In this document: piece by piece, positions 11,346 to 22,865 of the stretch
How the letters are laid out: the number at the start of each line of letters is the position of its first letter
Numbering within the stretch: position 1 is the stretch's first letter
From: Iris pallida
Lineage: Eukaryota; Streptophyta; Magnoliopsida; Asparagales; Iridaceae
NCBI GenBank assembly: GCA_029216955.1
Contig: JANAVB010044017.1
Span: forward strand, 5,458,029-5,522,028
DNA length: 64,000 nt
Direction: 5' to 3'
Notes under the pieces: generated by a model
The model's input: the letters and a program-made list of their open reading frames with translations, nothing else
What the model was told of the DNA's origin: nothing
The model's database searches: none
Made by a program: the position numbers and the translations under genes

Positions 11346-12822
11346 ATGGTGGAGACACGATCGCAGCGACTCGGTCCAGGTGATACTACTGAGAGGTCTG
11401 CCACCTCTCGTCCAGCTCACCAGGACCCGGGGACTGCAGCTCCCCATACTCCAGCTCATGTGGGAGCTTCTGCCCCAGTTGGGGGTGCACCTCTTACTAT
11501 TCAGGGGGTCATTCCAGCTACTCCAGACATGCCTCCCCCGCAGTTTCGTCAGCCTCAGTTTCAGCCGGAGTATCAGCAGCAGCAGCAGCAGCAGTACCAG
11601 CAGCAGTACCAGCAGATGCCATCTGGATATGTTGATGCTGCGCAGATGTTTTCATATTTCCAGCAGTTCCTAGAGTCGCAGCAGACCCAGCAGCAGCGTC
11701 AGACGACGGCATTTACAAGAGGCATTGATGATGTCCATCAGCTGGCTACAGCGACGATAGAGAGGTTGGCAGCCCAGCCGCAGGGAGGAGCAGGACCGCG
11801 CGACAGCAGAGGATTCCAGGTATCCAGGACTTCAAGAAGATGAACCCCAGGGACTTCTTGGGAACAGAGGGGATACTTTATGCTGATGACTGGATCGAGC
11901 ACATTGAGGAGATCTTTCGACTGGCGGAGATACCAGTCGGACTCCAGGTCGAGGCAGCTGCCAGCCAGATGCGGGATCTTGCCCGTACCTGGTATCAGAC
12001 GGATCCGAGAGTAGGTACTCCAGGGCAGGCATGGGGAGCTTTCAAGGAGCTCTTCAAGGGGAAGTTTTTCCCAGATCAGGCAGTCGGCGCTTTGGAGACA
12101 CAGTTCGAGAACCTGGTTCAGGGGAACCAGACCGTAGAGGAGTACGCCGGTGAGTTTTGCCGGTTGAGCAGATTCGTGGAGGGCCTTAGCGAGCAGCAAC
12201 GAGGCGAGGTTCAGGAAGGGCTTGGTCAAGGAAGTCAAGTCCTTGACCAAGAGTGAGAGGAGTGCCACATTTGAGGATATTCTAGCAGGAGCGATGGCGG
12301 CTGAGGATGATCTTGAGCTGAAGCTCAAGAGGGGCCGCGACACCCAGGGAGCTGGCAGCAGTGGAGGACAGGCCAAGAGGCCTCATTTTCAGCACCAGCA
12401 GCAGAGGCCATTCCAGCAGCAGAGGCCATTCCAGCAAGTGCAGCAGCCGAGGCACCAGCAGCAGGCACCCAGGCAGCAGGTCGTTAGTTGCACTTTCTGC
12501 AAGAAGTCGGGACATGGATGGGTGAGTGCAGAAGAGGTTGGGCTGGTGCCTAATATGTGGGGCAGCGGACCACCAGCTGAGGGAGTGTTCCCAGTTCACA
12601 GGCAGAGTAGCACAGGGAGCAGCACCAGGAGCAGGAGCCAAGGCTCCGGTAGGTCAGCAGCAGAGAGGACCATTACAGCCACAGCAGCAGAGATTTATGC
12701 AGTTTCAGCAGCAGGCTGGAAGAGGTCAGCAGGGGCGTGCTTACGCCATGACAGTTGAGGATGCTCAGGCAATTGGTGATGTGCTTGCAGGTTCTGTTCT
12801 TCTAAATTCCATTCCCACCTTG
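11346..12822 (+). pseudogene. Broken gag of element 1, ending in a protease stub
   Basis: A Gag-like protein is spread over several reading frames. From 11346 (ATGGTGGAGACACG) the N-terminus includes a Gln-rich tract. A shift near 11800 leads to the capsid-like Retrotrans_gag segment (11840-12256; ADDWIEHIEEIF, ARTWYQTDP, VEEYAGEFCRLSRF). A second shift near 12240 leads to a Gln/Arg-rich linker and a first zinc knuckle cut after CTFCKKSGH. A third shift near 12510 leads to an intact knuckle, CLICGAADHQLREC. The frame then enters the protease lead-in (AGSVLLNSIP) and stops before any catalytic Asp-Ser/Thr-Gly. No single frame can give a full Gag. A splice-acceptor-like tract, ctgtcttcag, sits just before the ATG. 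Confidence 0.85.
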
Positions 12823-13615
12823 CTTCATTATATCTATCTTAAAATCCAATTCCATCTGCTCCTACCTATTCTTTATTAGTGATCAGTTTTGTCCTGGTAG
12901 TTCATTTGGTTTTGTCGATTGTTTGTTGTTTCTTTATCTCTTACTTAGGAGTAGGAGTAGGAGTAGCTTTAGCTATTAATATAATTCTTGACTAACTCTT
13001 TTGTCAAGAACTTTCCTCTTAAATAAATTAATTTATGTGTTATGCCTTTTGACTTAGAGTTGATAGAGTAGCTCTGACCATAGAATGGTGACCCTTTTAG
13101 CCCTGTGATTTATTGTTTCCTTACCTTCCTAGTCTATGCCCATGACCAGGACTATGTATCTTCCTTCATCATTCCACCCTTACTTATATCTTATGCTACA
13201 AATTTATCCTTAGTTTTACAAGCTTATCCTTTTCGAGCTTGATCATGATATATTTTATTGGGTGCGCACCCACTAACATATTGTCTAATCAGAACCGGCG
13301 CATGATGGTCTGATCAACCTATTGCATTTTGGTTCGCCTTTTCATATATTAATCTACGTGGATGTAGACACAGTTAAACTTACCCTAGAATCTTATCCGC
13401 AACAGCCTTGATGATTGTTGTTTCCTTACTTTCCCAATTAGGACACCTTATGACCTAAAACTGCTAGCCAATTTTTGGACATGACCCAGTATAGGTCTAC
13501 TACCCATATTTTGCTTATTTGACCTTGTATGTTGCCTAGGTAGTGGCTTCGTCCCTGATTGTTGGAGGTTTGACCTAGGAGGAGTACGACCATCTAAATT
13601 TCGAGGACGAAATTA
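12823..13615 (+). other. Non-coding replacement for pol in element 1
   Basis: About 0.8 kb of T-rich, stop-rich DNA lies between the protease stub and the polypurine end. There is a short tandem gagtagga near 12948-12972 but no trace of reverse transcriptase or integrase. The last part, ctaaatttcgaggacgaaat at about 13593-13612, resembles the C-terminal codons of pol in long-LTR plant Ty3 elements. An ancestral element therefore lost most of pol and kept its last codons. Confidence 0.6.
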
Positions 13616-13633
13616 TTTTAAGGTGGGTAGACT
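13616..13633 (+). other. Polypurine tract of element 1
   Basis: The purine-rich aaggtgggtagact abuts the 3' LTR start (13634) and would prime plus-strand DNA synthesis. The minus-strand element carries aaggtgggtagagt at its corresponding edge (42791-42805). Confidence 0.75.
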
Positions 13634-16600
13634 TGTAACACCCTGTTTTCTGAAATTGGGGATTTTTGAAAATTTATTATTTTTATTATTTATTAGTGGT
13701 ATTTTAGTCATGGTATGATTTTCTGGTGATTTTAGTTAGATTAAACCATTTTCTAAGTCATGCTAAGTCATGACTTATGACTTTGTGATTTTGGTTAGTA
13801 TAACTTAGTGTAAACCCTAGTTTTCTCTAACCTAGAAGTTGCCATGACCATGAGAGCTTAGCCATAGGCTTAGAACCTCAAATTAGTGATTTTTAGCCAT
13901 AGGGGTATTTTGGTAATTTTCTAGAGATTATTGGAATTAAGTAGGATTAGTGAGATATTACTATTCATGGACCTTTAGATTAGTGACTTGCTAATCCCTA
14001 ACCTAATTACCCTAATCTATAGGTTAAACCCTAACCTAGAATGACTAAGGGGATTAGATATTCATGGTAGTCAAGCTATATAAATATCTAGATATTAACT
14101 TTAAGGATATTTTCCTTAAAATCATCAAAATATCTAAACCCCTTTTTGCTAAAGTCCTTGACTTAGCCTTGAAGGAAGACAAGGACACCCCCCCCATGCT
14201 TGGCCGGCCAAGGGCACCCCCCTTGGCAGCCCACCTATGATAAATACCCCATGGATTTAATTCATGAATAAAATTGCATGAATTTCATTCCACAAAAATT
14301 CCCTTTTACTCAAACCTTGATAACTTGATCATTTGTGATCCAAATTGACTCTAGTCTTTTGCATTGGAACCCTACAACATCTAGGAGCTAAGGGAAGCAA
14401 GAAATCTAGAATTGGGAGCTTGGGCATCGTCGAGTTCGAGATCACAACACCCTCTTTTCATTGATTTTCCTTGGAATTTCACCAATAGGTAAATATGTCC
14501 AAACCTAGTCTAATTCCTGTTTTTATTTCATAAATGCATTCATATAAGGTTAACCATACTGTGGGTAAAGTTTGGTGGGATTTTGGTGTGTTTTGGTGTC
14601 CGTATCGGACACGTATCCTAGACTAGGAATTTGTGTTTGATTAAATGTCTCAATGGATTCAAATATTGTGTTTTGCAAAACTTTTTACACAAACACCTTG
14701 CCCTGGACTTGCTAACCCTAACCCCACTTGACTGAGCACGTATCGTGTCCCTTTTCGTGTCCAAATCGGACACGAACTCGAGTATTGACAGTGCACAGAC
14801 ACACTGTTCATCCCCTGCTCACTGACACTTCATACTCACTGTAGATACGACGTGGACACGTGAAAATTGGTGTGGACACGGGGGCAGTGTCTGTGCACAC
14901 TCCCCCAAGGTTTTACGACACTTTGTGTCGTGTGGTGGACACACGGACACGTGCACTGGTCGTGCACTGACAATACACGCACGCACAGTGTCAACTTCGC
15001 GCGTCTCGTGTCGCGCGGACACGACACAATGACACCTCGTGTTTGCACGAGAGTGTAGCCCATCATGTGGTCTACACGTGGACACGAGTACGAGATTCCA
15101 CGTGGCTCGTGTCGTGTGCACGAGACACGTGCATCTCTGCACGACGCTGTGCGTGTATACGCGTATCAGTGTTTACCCGAGTCGTGTTTTCTCGTGTTTG
15201 GACACGTGAAAACATGTCGTGGTGTCGTGTCAGTGTCCTAGGACACTAGAGTATCTATGGGGGGTTAGTTACCAACCGTTAGTATCGAGTCTTAGCTCGA
15301 TTGGGTTCGTGTAAATCGAATTATCCCCATTTCCTGTAAACTGTGCACTGTCACAGTTTTGAGATTAAATCTCAGTTTTGAAAATCGAATTTTGATTCGA
15401 TTTTATTAATGATTTATGTATTAGACTAGTGTATTTTAGTGAGTATATGTGTAGTATACATATATTTGAGGGTGTGGGTCGAATTTGAGGGGATTTGGAT
15501 GTGTGTGTGTATAGTTATGTATATATATACATATCTATGTATATATGTTATGTGTGTGTGTGTTTGGGGGTTTGATTGTGGGTTCCAGGTTCTGGAATTT
15601 CCCCCCCTTGTCTCTCTCTCTCACACTCACTGTCTCACTCTCTCTCTCATTTCAGTCTCTCTCTCATCCCCTTGTCTCTCTCTCTATATATTATATGTAA
15701 TATATATGTAGTTATATATATATATGTATTGTATATATATATACATGATATATATATGTATAGTGGTATTAGGTTTATTATGTATAGACAGTGTATTATA
15801 AATATAAGTATAAGGGTTGTATTATATATGTTATGCATATATGGATTTTGGGTATATAGATATACATATGTATAACCTCTAGTTATAGGTTTATGAGAAA
15901 ACCTAGACTATTGGCCTATGGCCAGGATCACTAGCCTATGGTTTGGACTAGCCCTAATGACCCAAAACCCTGCTAGAAAACCCTTGTTGACTAAGGGTTG
16001 ACCAAAGTCAACATTTGGTCAAAAGTGACCTAGTTAACCTAGAAATGACTAGGAATGACCTAAATCAACTAGTTTGACTAGTTTGACTAAAACCCTAACT
16101 AGTTTAACTAGTGTTGACCATGTTTGACCTAATTACCCTAACTGACTAGTCTTTGTTTGACCAATGACTTAGCTGGTCTAAGTTGATCTAGACTTGATCC
16201 AGATTGATCATGTTGACTAGTATTTGACTAGTTGATTAAAGTGTTGACCAGGAGTTGACTTTAACCTAGATTAAACTTGTTTGACCTTGTTTGATCTTGT
16301 TTGACCTTATTTGACTTAGTATGACTTCCTGTGACTTAGTTTGACTATTAGAGTTGACCAAGAGTTGACTTTTGACCAGTTTGACCTAGAATCATGTAGT
16401 ATGCATTGTATACTTTATTTTTATCATTGTGGATACTTTGTGACTTGTATTGCTCTGACTAGGAGCCAGACACCTCTTCTCAGACTGCATATTCTCTACA
16501 GACATTCATACAGCAGGCGAGTACATTCTCTGACCGTTTCATACTTGTTCAGGCTTTACTTCTCGCTCTAGATTACTTTACTTGTTGCTGTCACGTTGGT

Positions 16601-17660
16601 AACACGGATTGGTACTATATGGATCTTTACATGAGATGTTATCCCCCTCGGGAGCATCGGGTACTTCATGTTATGTGTGTTTCACTATCATCATGTACTC
16701 CTATGCTTTCATTATTCATGTACACTCATGTGATCATGTACTCTCATGTTTACTGAGCTCTCATGTATACTATCATGTGCACCCTTTTATGGGCCCATGT
16801 GATATCATGTACAATAACGTAACTTGTATAGATCCTTGTGTATTGATTGGGGTACGGGGGAGTAGAAGTGGACATGTGAATAATTCCAAAGTAGTGTAGT
16901 CATGTACAAACTCAGTAGTATAGTCATGTATAAATTCTAGCCATTCACATGCCTATCTTGTGCTCTACATCACTAGTCACTACAGTTCTCTATATACAGT
17001 AGATATTTCATTACAGCTATCTCTTTTACAGCGTATATTTCCTTTCAGCAGTTCATGTATCTTACTCTATTGCCTGTATCGTATTTCCTAACCTGATATG
17101 AACTGCGTGAGATGTATTGTGCTCGTTCCTGTCCTGATTGGACCTGTTGAAAATATTACAGAGGATGAGGATGAGGCCCTGGTGTCTACCTATTATGGAG
17201 CAGGACTAGATGATACTTGTATTAAGGACCCTCAGCAGGTTCCACCTACAGCTGAGGAGGATGTTCCAGTAGTCTAGACCAGTTTAGTCTATGCAGTCTT
17301 TTCTATATTTACTTTTTGTCTCACATTCTGTGTTGTATTTTGAGATGTGGAGATGTATAGACTCTTAGACTTATTGTATTATGAGTTGACATTCTGGATG
17401 TTATGTATCTTAGACACTTAGTCTTATTTCATCTATGCTATGGTTCTCTTTGAGTTACTATCTATCTGTTCTTCGTTCTTCTACCCTAGATGTGATTGAG
17501 ATTGTTTTCTATTTGTCACCTCCATTCGGAGAGTATAAACTGTACAGGTACCTTATACTGTTAGATGATTGACCTAGGACAGCGTTCTACCGCCGACACT
17601 GCGGCGTAGGCTGGACGTACCCACTTCTCGTGCCCTTACTCTAGGGTGCGGGTCGTGACA
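13634..17660 (+). repeat. 3' LTR of element 1
   Basis: It begins TGTAACACCCTG and ends GGGTGCGGGTCGTGACA, followed directly by the target duplication GTATT. It matches the 5' LTR along its whole length. Differences are mostly 1-3 base indels in C, TA, TG and CT runs plus scattered substitutions (for example gacacgtcg-type sites altered near 15213). All motif arrays are shared. Confidence 0.88.
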
Positions 17661-17665
17661 GTATT

Positions 17666-18384
17666 GCTTTCTATAGGACCGTTTGCTCGCATTTTGTTGC
17701 AATTTTACCCGATATTTTGGCCATGACTGATACTATTTTCCTCTATGACATGCAACCATCTTGCGATTTTTATCCGACTTTTCCTTTTAGCCATGTCTAG
17801 TAGCACTACTCTTATCCCAATGTCCTCACTCATGTTTTACTTTGTTGTTATTTCATTATCTTTCTAGTGCATGTTTATTACTGTTATTTTGTGGCATATA
17901 TATTATGTATCTTGTTATGTCTCATGAGGACCTGGCCCTTTCCTAGGAATAGACGAGGAGGTTACCCTAAGGTTTATGGTTTAAGAGCTAAGACCGAAGA
18001 CGTACCTACGCAGGAGGACGAGATAGTCCCGGAGGATTTCTCTTGATTCATGTAGTTTATTTTCCGATGACGTTTCCATTTCCTTTTCAGCAGACTAGGA
18101 TATTATCTTTTACTTCTTTCTTGAGATGACGAGCTATCTTTTTCTCGTACATTTTATTACTCTTCAATGCTGGGACAGGTTTTATTATTATTATTTTGGA
18201 TTTGGATATCTTGTGACTTATTTATTCTACGTGAATGAGATTAGCACTGTACCCTGTGGCATGTGTTGTTTATATTTATATTATACAGCTTAAGTACTCT
18301 CTAACGGGCTTGATAGATTGTTTGGCCTATTCGAGATTTACTACTGGCATGTATACGTATTCCTAGTGGGCTTTACTAAATACC
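17666..18384 (+). other. Unassigned, possibly another LTR fragment
   Basis: No gene. The stretch near 17940-18060 (gaggacgagatagtcccgg and neighbours) resembles in style, not in sequence, the tail of the element 1 LTR (gaggatgaggatgag near 10605). It may be the 3' part of a related, more diverged LTR. Ends not found. Confidence 0.35.
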
Positions 18385-19182
18385 CCGAGGCACCATGCCA
18401 CAATCGACGTTTTATTATTTGGTTTCATTCTAACAGTTTATCGATTTATTGAACCTTAAATGCTCGCTTTGAGTGCGAAGCTTATAACTTCATGCTTTTA
18501 AACAATTCTGTATTCGAACCTTAACTGCTCGCTTCATGTATGAAGCTTTTAATTTTAAGTTTAGAGCATAACTACTCTAGATAGCTACAGTTATTCTATG
18601 TTTTATATCTTAGTGGGCACAACATGTACTTAAACCGATCATCGACGATTTGAACGTGTTCGACGCAACAAGAATTTCATTTACGAGAAGGAGTAGAAAA
18701 GAAGGGTCTGGAACACCCATCAAGTAGAGAATGCACCGAGAGTAGAAGATTGATTTGCAACGATCAAGTGTCAGTTACACGAGCTCCTGCAATGGCATCA
18801 ACATCGTATCAGAAATCCTTCTTCAATCATTCCTTTCAAAATTTCCAATAATGAATGTAGAAATCGACACAAAAACACATACTTCAAAACCAAGCAGTAA
18901 AAACATTCAAGAAAATCATACAACAAATCGATTCCGTTGAAGGGACTCTTATATAGAGCTCACTCGATGAGACGCAGTCTACTGCATCAAGGACTTATTC
19001 CAATAGAAGTCGATCCATTATTTTCCATAGCATTCATCCAAATCGATTTGCTTGATGCAGAAAACGATTTTCGTATACCAAGCTCCTAACTGAGTCGGAC
19101 TAGCCATCTAAGTTCTCTGCTGAGTCAGACTAGCCACAAGCCCATTACGTAATACGCCGCCCGACGGGAATGTGGCACTACA
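18385..19182 (-). mobile_element. Truncated copy of the 3188-5049 LTR
   Basis: It matches 4255-5049, from aaataccccgaggcaccat to the LTR tip ggcactaca, and is followed by GTAAG, the same flank as at 5050-5054. The other half is missing to the left, where sequence similarity stops abruptly near 18385. Confidence 0.65.
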
Positions 19183-20150
19183 GTAAGTTATTGTTCAAAG
19201 CAAGCTTTAGTTGGTAAAAATAGTGAGAAACTTCTAGTTCTTTGATTCGAACCTTCTCACACTTGTTCCATTTTTTTTTTAATCTCCACTAATTATTATT
19301 TTTAAGTTATTACTCACCTCAAATTTTTAGATCTGTTTCTTGAAAATACACATTGGATATAAACATGAAGATGTAAGAGTGGCAAATATTGTTCTGTCTC
19401 CAATAAAATTTGGTTGATTTAGTTTTGAAAAGATGGATTTAGAATATTAGATGAAACGAAGATGATGATGAATTTTGGGGCACTTATAAACAACTAGTAA
19501 ATGTACGAGCTTTGCACGTATAATAAGAATATTATTCAATTATAGTCAAATATCGTTTCTAACTCATGTAGTTATGGTGGAAGGTATTCATCTTGTGGTT
19601 GAGTTCAATTTTCCATGTTGAATATATATAACAAATTTAAACTTTTTTCAATAATTTTTTACATAATTAAATTTTTTTAAAATTAAATGGTTAATGATAT
19701 ACACACCGCTTAGACGGCTCAATCTTGAACCATTTTGAAGTCCGCTTATAATAGTATAGATATATTGGATTCATAGGACCTATTCAAAAATACATAATAT
19801 TTGAGGGAATAACATGCAAAACGACACTCGTATAAATTGAAGGTGCGGTTGCGCCTGTGAGCAAGCCGGTGGGCCCGAGTTAGTGTGCGGATCACGTGGC
19901 CCTGCTGCAGAAAATCTTACGTGGAGAAGATTGTCCCACGTCGGACTGATGGGAGTCGTGCACGTCAGCGGAGTGGGGGATGCAGAAAATATCGGAAGGT
20001 GGGGGTCCCTGTGGGATAACACGTGGCATTACGGTAAGGGGGGTGGGCGAGCAGAGGAATAAATCCTGGAATGGAGAGAGAGCCCATGGTTTTTTGAGGG
20101 AATATTTAGTGGACCATAATGCCCCTCGAAAGAATTGGGGTATAGTTACC
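18385..20150 (+). repeat. Diverged direct duplication, copy B
   Basis: Partner of 4250-6945. It retains the LTR half, the flank with cttctcacacttgtt, and the distal block (gtcgtgcacgtcagcgga, gcgagcagaggaataaat) ending near aatgcccctcgaaagaatt. The AT-rich 1-kb block of copy A is absent. No functional gene is visible in either copy. Confidence 0.7.
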
Positions 20151-20588
20151 CTCTAAGTAAGATTACCTCCGACCAAAGACTTCTTCTATCTGATAAATTA
20201 TTCCTTGGTTCAAACTTCTTAAAAAATAAAAAATAAAATAAAATAAAAACACACATGAGCTTAGTCAGAGAGGAAATTACACTCTAACCCAGACGCTATC
20301 CTCTATCATCTATTCAAACCACATCAAATTTGACTCGCACCAATATAGGTCAAGTTAGACTTACCGTAGAGAGTTCTGGTCAAAGTCTAAGTTGACCACA
20401 AATTTATGTTGCTACCTACATTTTTGGACTCTTTTGAAATGTGTAATATATTGTAGTAAAATTCTGATCGAGTCTATTTCGTATATCAAAAGTTGGCTTT
20501 AAAAAACTGAAAGAAGATTGACTTAAATTTGGATTCGTGCACACGGGTGACTTAGTTGAATGTTCAAAATAGAGATGTAATATAAATT
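20151..20588. other. No gene seen
   Basis: A mixed AT-rich stretch. The 69-codon minus-strand frame at 20416-20625 runs into the inverted repeat and has no motif. Confidence 0.4.
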
Positions 20589-20743
20589 TGAAAAAATTTG
20601 AGTCGCATCCCACTTTATTGATCATATTTTAAGGTACATCTCACTGTTTTACCTTAATGTAAGTTATCCTCCACATTTTACGAATTTTGTCCAAAACCGA
20701 CAGTTAACACGTTTGACATAAATTTTAGGACGAAATTACCTCC

Positions 20744-20791
20744 TTCTTCTTCTTCTTCTTCTTCTTCTTCTTCTTCTTCTTCTTCTTCTTC
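20744..20791 (+). repeat. (TTC)16 microsatellite
   Basis: Sixteen uninterrupted TTC units at the inner edge of the left arm of the inverted-repeat element. On the minus strand they read as poly-lysine, which explains a spurious open frame there. Confidence 0.9.
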
Positions 20792-20946
20792 ACAGCAGCC
20801 ACTTGCCTTCCCCTCTGTGCTCGGCCCCCCTTCCCTGCCTCGCTCAGCCCTCTGCTATCACCACCACCGACATCACCACCATCATCACCACCACCACCTT
20901 TACCACCACCACCACCACCACCACCTTCATCACCACCTTCACCACC

Positions 20947-21805
20947 TGTTAGTCCCTTGACGAACAATCGATGGAAAAAACACGAGTTCAGAAACAATTA
21001 TAAAGACAATGTTTCTGGCAACAACACCCTAAAGAAGGTGATGTTGTATTACGAGAATCTAAAAAGATTATTTCGTAATGTTTCTCGAAGGTAACAGAAC
21101 CGTATAACTACTAAAGAGAAGCGACGGTATTCTCGAAGGCAACAAGAGATGATCAACAACAGTTGAGTCTCAGATTCTCGAAGGCAACAGAAAGAGGGAG
21201 GAAGAAGAAGAACGGATCTCGCTGGGGTGTAGAACACCGGCGCTCAAAGCTATACCCGCAGTACGGATAAGCTCCCAGGAACCAGCAAGTTCAGGAGAAC
21301 TTCTGGAACGCTCGTAAGTCAATATTTGAGACTTGAACGGGCTTCCTGGACTTTATAGACTCCCTTTTCTCTCTTCTTGGTGCATCTTTCAAAGGAGGCC
21401 AAGGGGCTCTATTTATAGAGTGGAGTTGAGACTTCACCTCTTCTCCTATCCGATGTGGGACTAAAATACCAATACTCAAAAATAGAGTTTGATATTTTAG
21501 ATCATCCCACAATCAGCATAGAAGTGTGCTAGTCCACGCCTACCCCCCGATCACTCCCGTGCATGCACGAGACATCCTGGAGTCCGTGTCCGAGTCCGAG
21601 TCTGCACAACAAAAATTAACTTTCATCCTTGTTGGATTTAATCCTTTTTCCTTCTAGAGAAATACTTCCACATGGCACAAACTTGTGCCCCACTACACCT
21701 CATGTGCACACCTCAACACAAGCAATGCATTATATTGAGATACTCACCATTTGGTGTAGCCGATGTGGGACTATCTTTTCTAGTCCAAAGGCAAAAACAC
21801 CAACA
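20947..21805 (-). repeat. 3' LTR of the copia element
   Basis: On the minus strand it starts TGTTGGTGTTTTTGCC and ends GGGACTAACA. It contains a TATA-like ctctataaata (minus strand, near 21410-21420) and repeated tctcgaaggcaacag-like words near 21085-21195. It is the copy next to the polypurine tract. Confidence 0.93.
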
Positions 21806-21816
21806 ATCCCCCACAT
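21806..21816 (-). other. Polypurine tract of the copia element
   Basis: On the minus strand ATGTGGGGGAT lies directly before the LTR start TGTTGG, the classic copia position for plus-strand priming. Confidence 0.88.
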
Positions 21817-22137
21817 ATCTCAATATATGGGTTGAGCGTTCCCCACAGTGATTGTCCATCATGCATTAGGAGAGATGTCGCTACGACTTGAATCTTCCCG
21901 CATAGGTTAAATAACAGCATGATACAAGAATGGACTAAGCCTTGAATTCTGCACCATAACTGCAATTCTTCCTACTCACATAATGACATCAACTGTGCTT
22001 CTGGCTGCACATTGAAGGCCTTGTGCCAGCCTGGTTTCAGGGTATAATTTTGGGCGTCTACAAGCTTACCCTCAAGAGACGGCCTGATATCTCTTTCCAT
22101 ACACTATAGGTGAGTTCTTTATAAAGAGTCATTGGCA

Positions 22138-22592
22138 TGAAGCATTGTGCTTCTTTGCGGTGCTACGTCGCTATGACATGGCTGACAAAGCCGAGGCTTT
22201 CCCCCACCTGGGTACCTCATCGTAGTGTCATACTACTGTAGCATGAGGTCACAAGCCCCTTTGTAGTGCCAAACTACCCAGTACGAAGCCTTGCGCTTCC
22301 GTGCGGTGTTACGCCGCTATGACATGGCTTGCGAAGCCGAGGCTTTACCCTACCTGGTACCTCTTCGTGGTGTCATGCCACTGTAACATGAGGACATCGT
22401 CCTCTTTGTAGTGCTGTCTACCTCTCTTTATTACGATTATCATACAGCATTAGGCTACCTGCCTATTTGCGGTGCTACTCTGCTGTGACTTGGCTTGCAA
22501 AGCCGAGGCATTACCCCTACCTGGAAACCTCATGGTGGAGTCACCCCACTGTAGCATGGAGTTACACTCCTTGTAGTGCTGCTCTACCGTGC
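22138..22592 (-). repeat. Three imperfect ~150-bp tandem repeats in the copia 3' non-coding region
   Basis: Units start near 22138, 22281 and 22447. Each carries gcggtg, then ctatgacatggct or a variant, then aagccgaggc, then cacctgg or cctacctgg, then a cactgtagcatg-like word and ttgtagtgc. They fill the middle of the roughly 1.06-kb stretch between the polyprotein stop (22866) and the polypurine tract. They encode nothing obvious. A role in RNA structure or packaging is only a guess. Confidence 0.75.
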
Positions 22593-22865
22593 TTCCTGTA
22601 AAGCACTCCAGGCATTCACTCTGCCTAAGAACTCATTAAGGCATTTAAGCCAACCTTCCCACAGGATCCGTTTTCTGCAGAAAACAACAGTAGACAACAG
22701 TGGTTGTAGGTCCGTAACCTCTCCATGTCACATAGGACAAGTACCCACCGTTCCTGATATTCTTCTGGTTAATAGTCCTCCCTTGAACCAAAAGCTAGAT
22801 GCCTAGTAGATTTCTCTTTGAACTAATAGCCTAAAACTTTATGGTAGGAATGTAATAACACAATA

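Larger units (their letters stand above)
7084..17660 (+). mobile_element. Gag-only long-LTR Ty3-type retrotransposon (element 1)
   Basis: A complete insertion with 5-bp target duplications GTATT at 7079-7083 and 17661-17665. It has a 4016-bp 5' LTR, a 2534-bp internal region and a 4027-bp 3' LTR. The internal part has a gag-like reading region that stops at the start of protease, then about 0.8 kb of non-coding DNA, then the polypurine end. No reverse transcriptase, RNase H or integrase is present. This is the architecture described as TR-GAG or large retrotransposon derivative. The LTRs look about 99% identical, with mostly 1-3 base indels, so movement was recent and must have used enzymes from a partner. 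Gag style, LTR length and the polypurine end fit a Tekay/Del-like chromovirus, which is inference. Confidence 0.88.
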
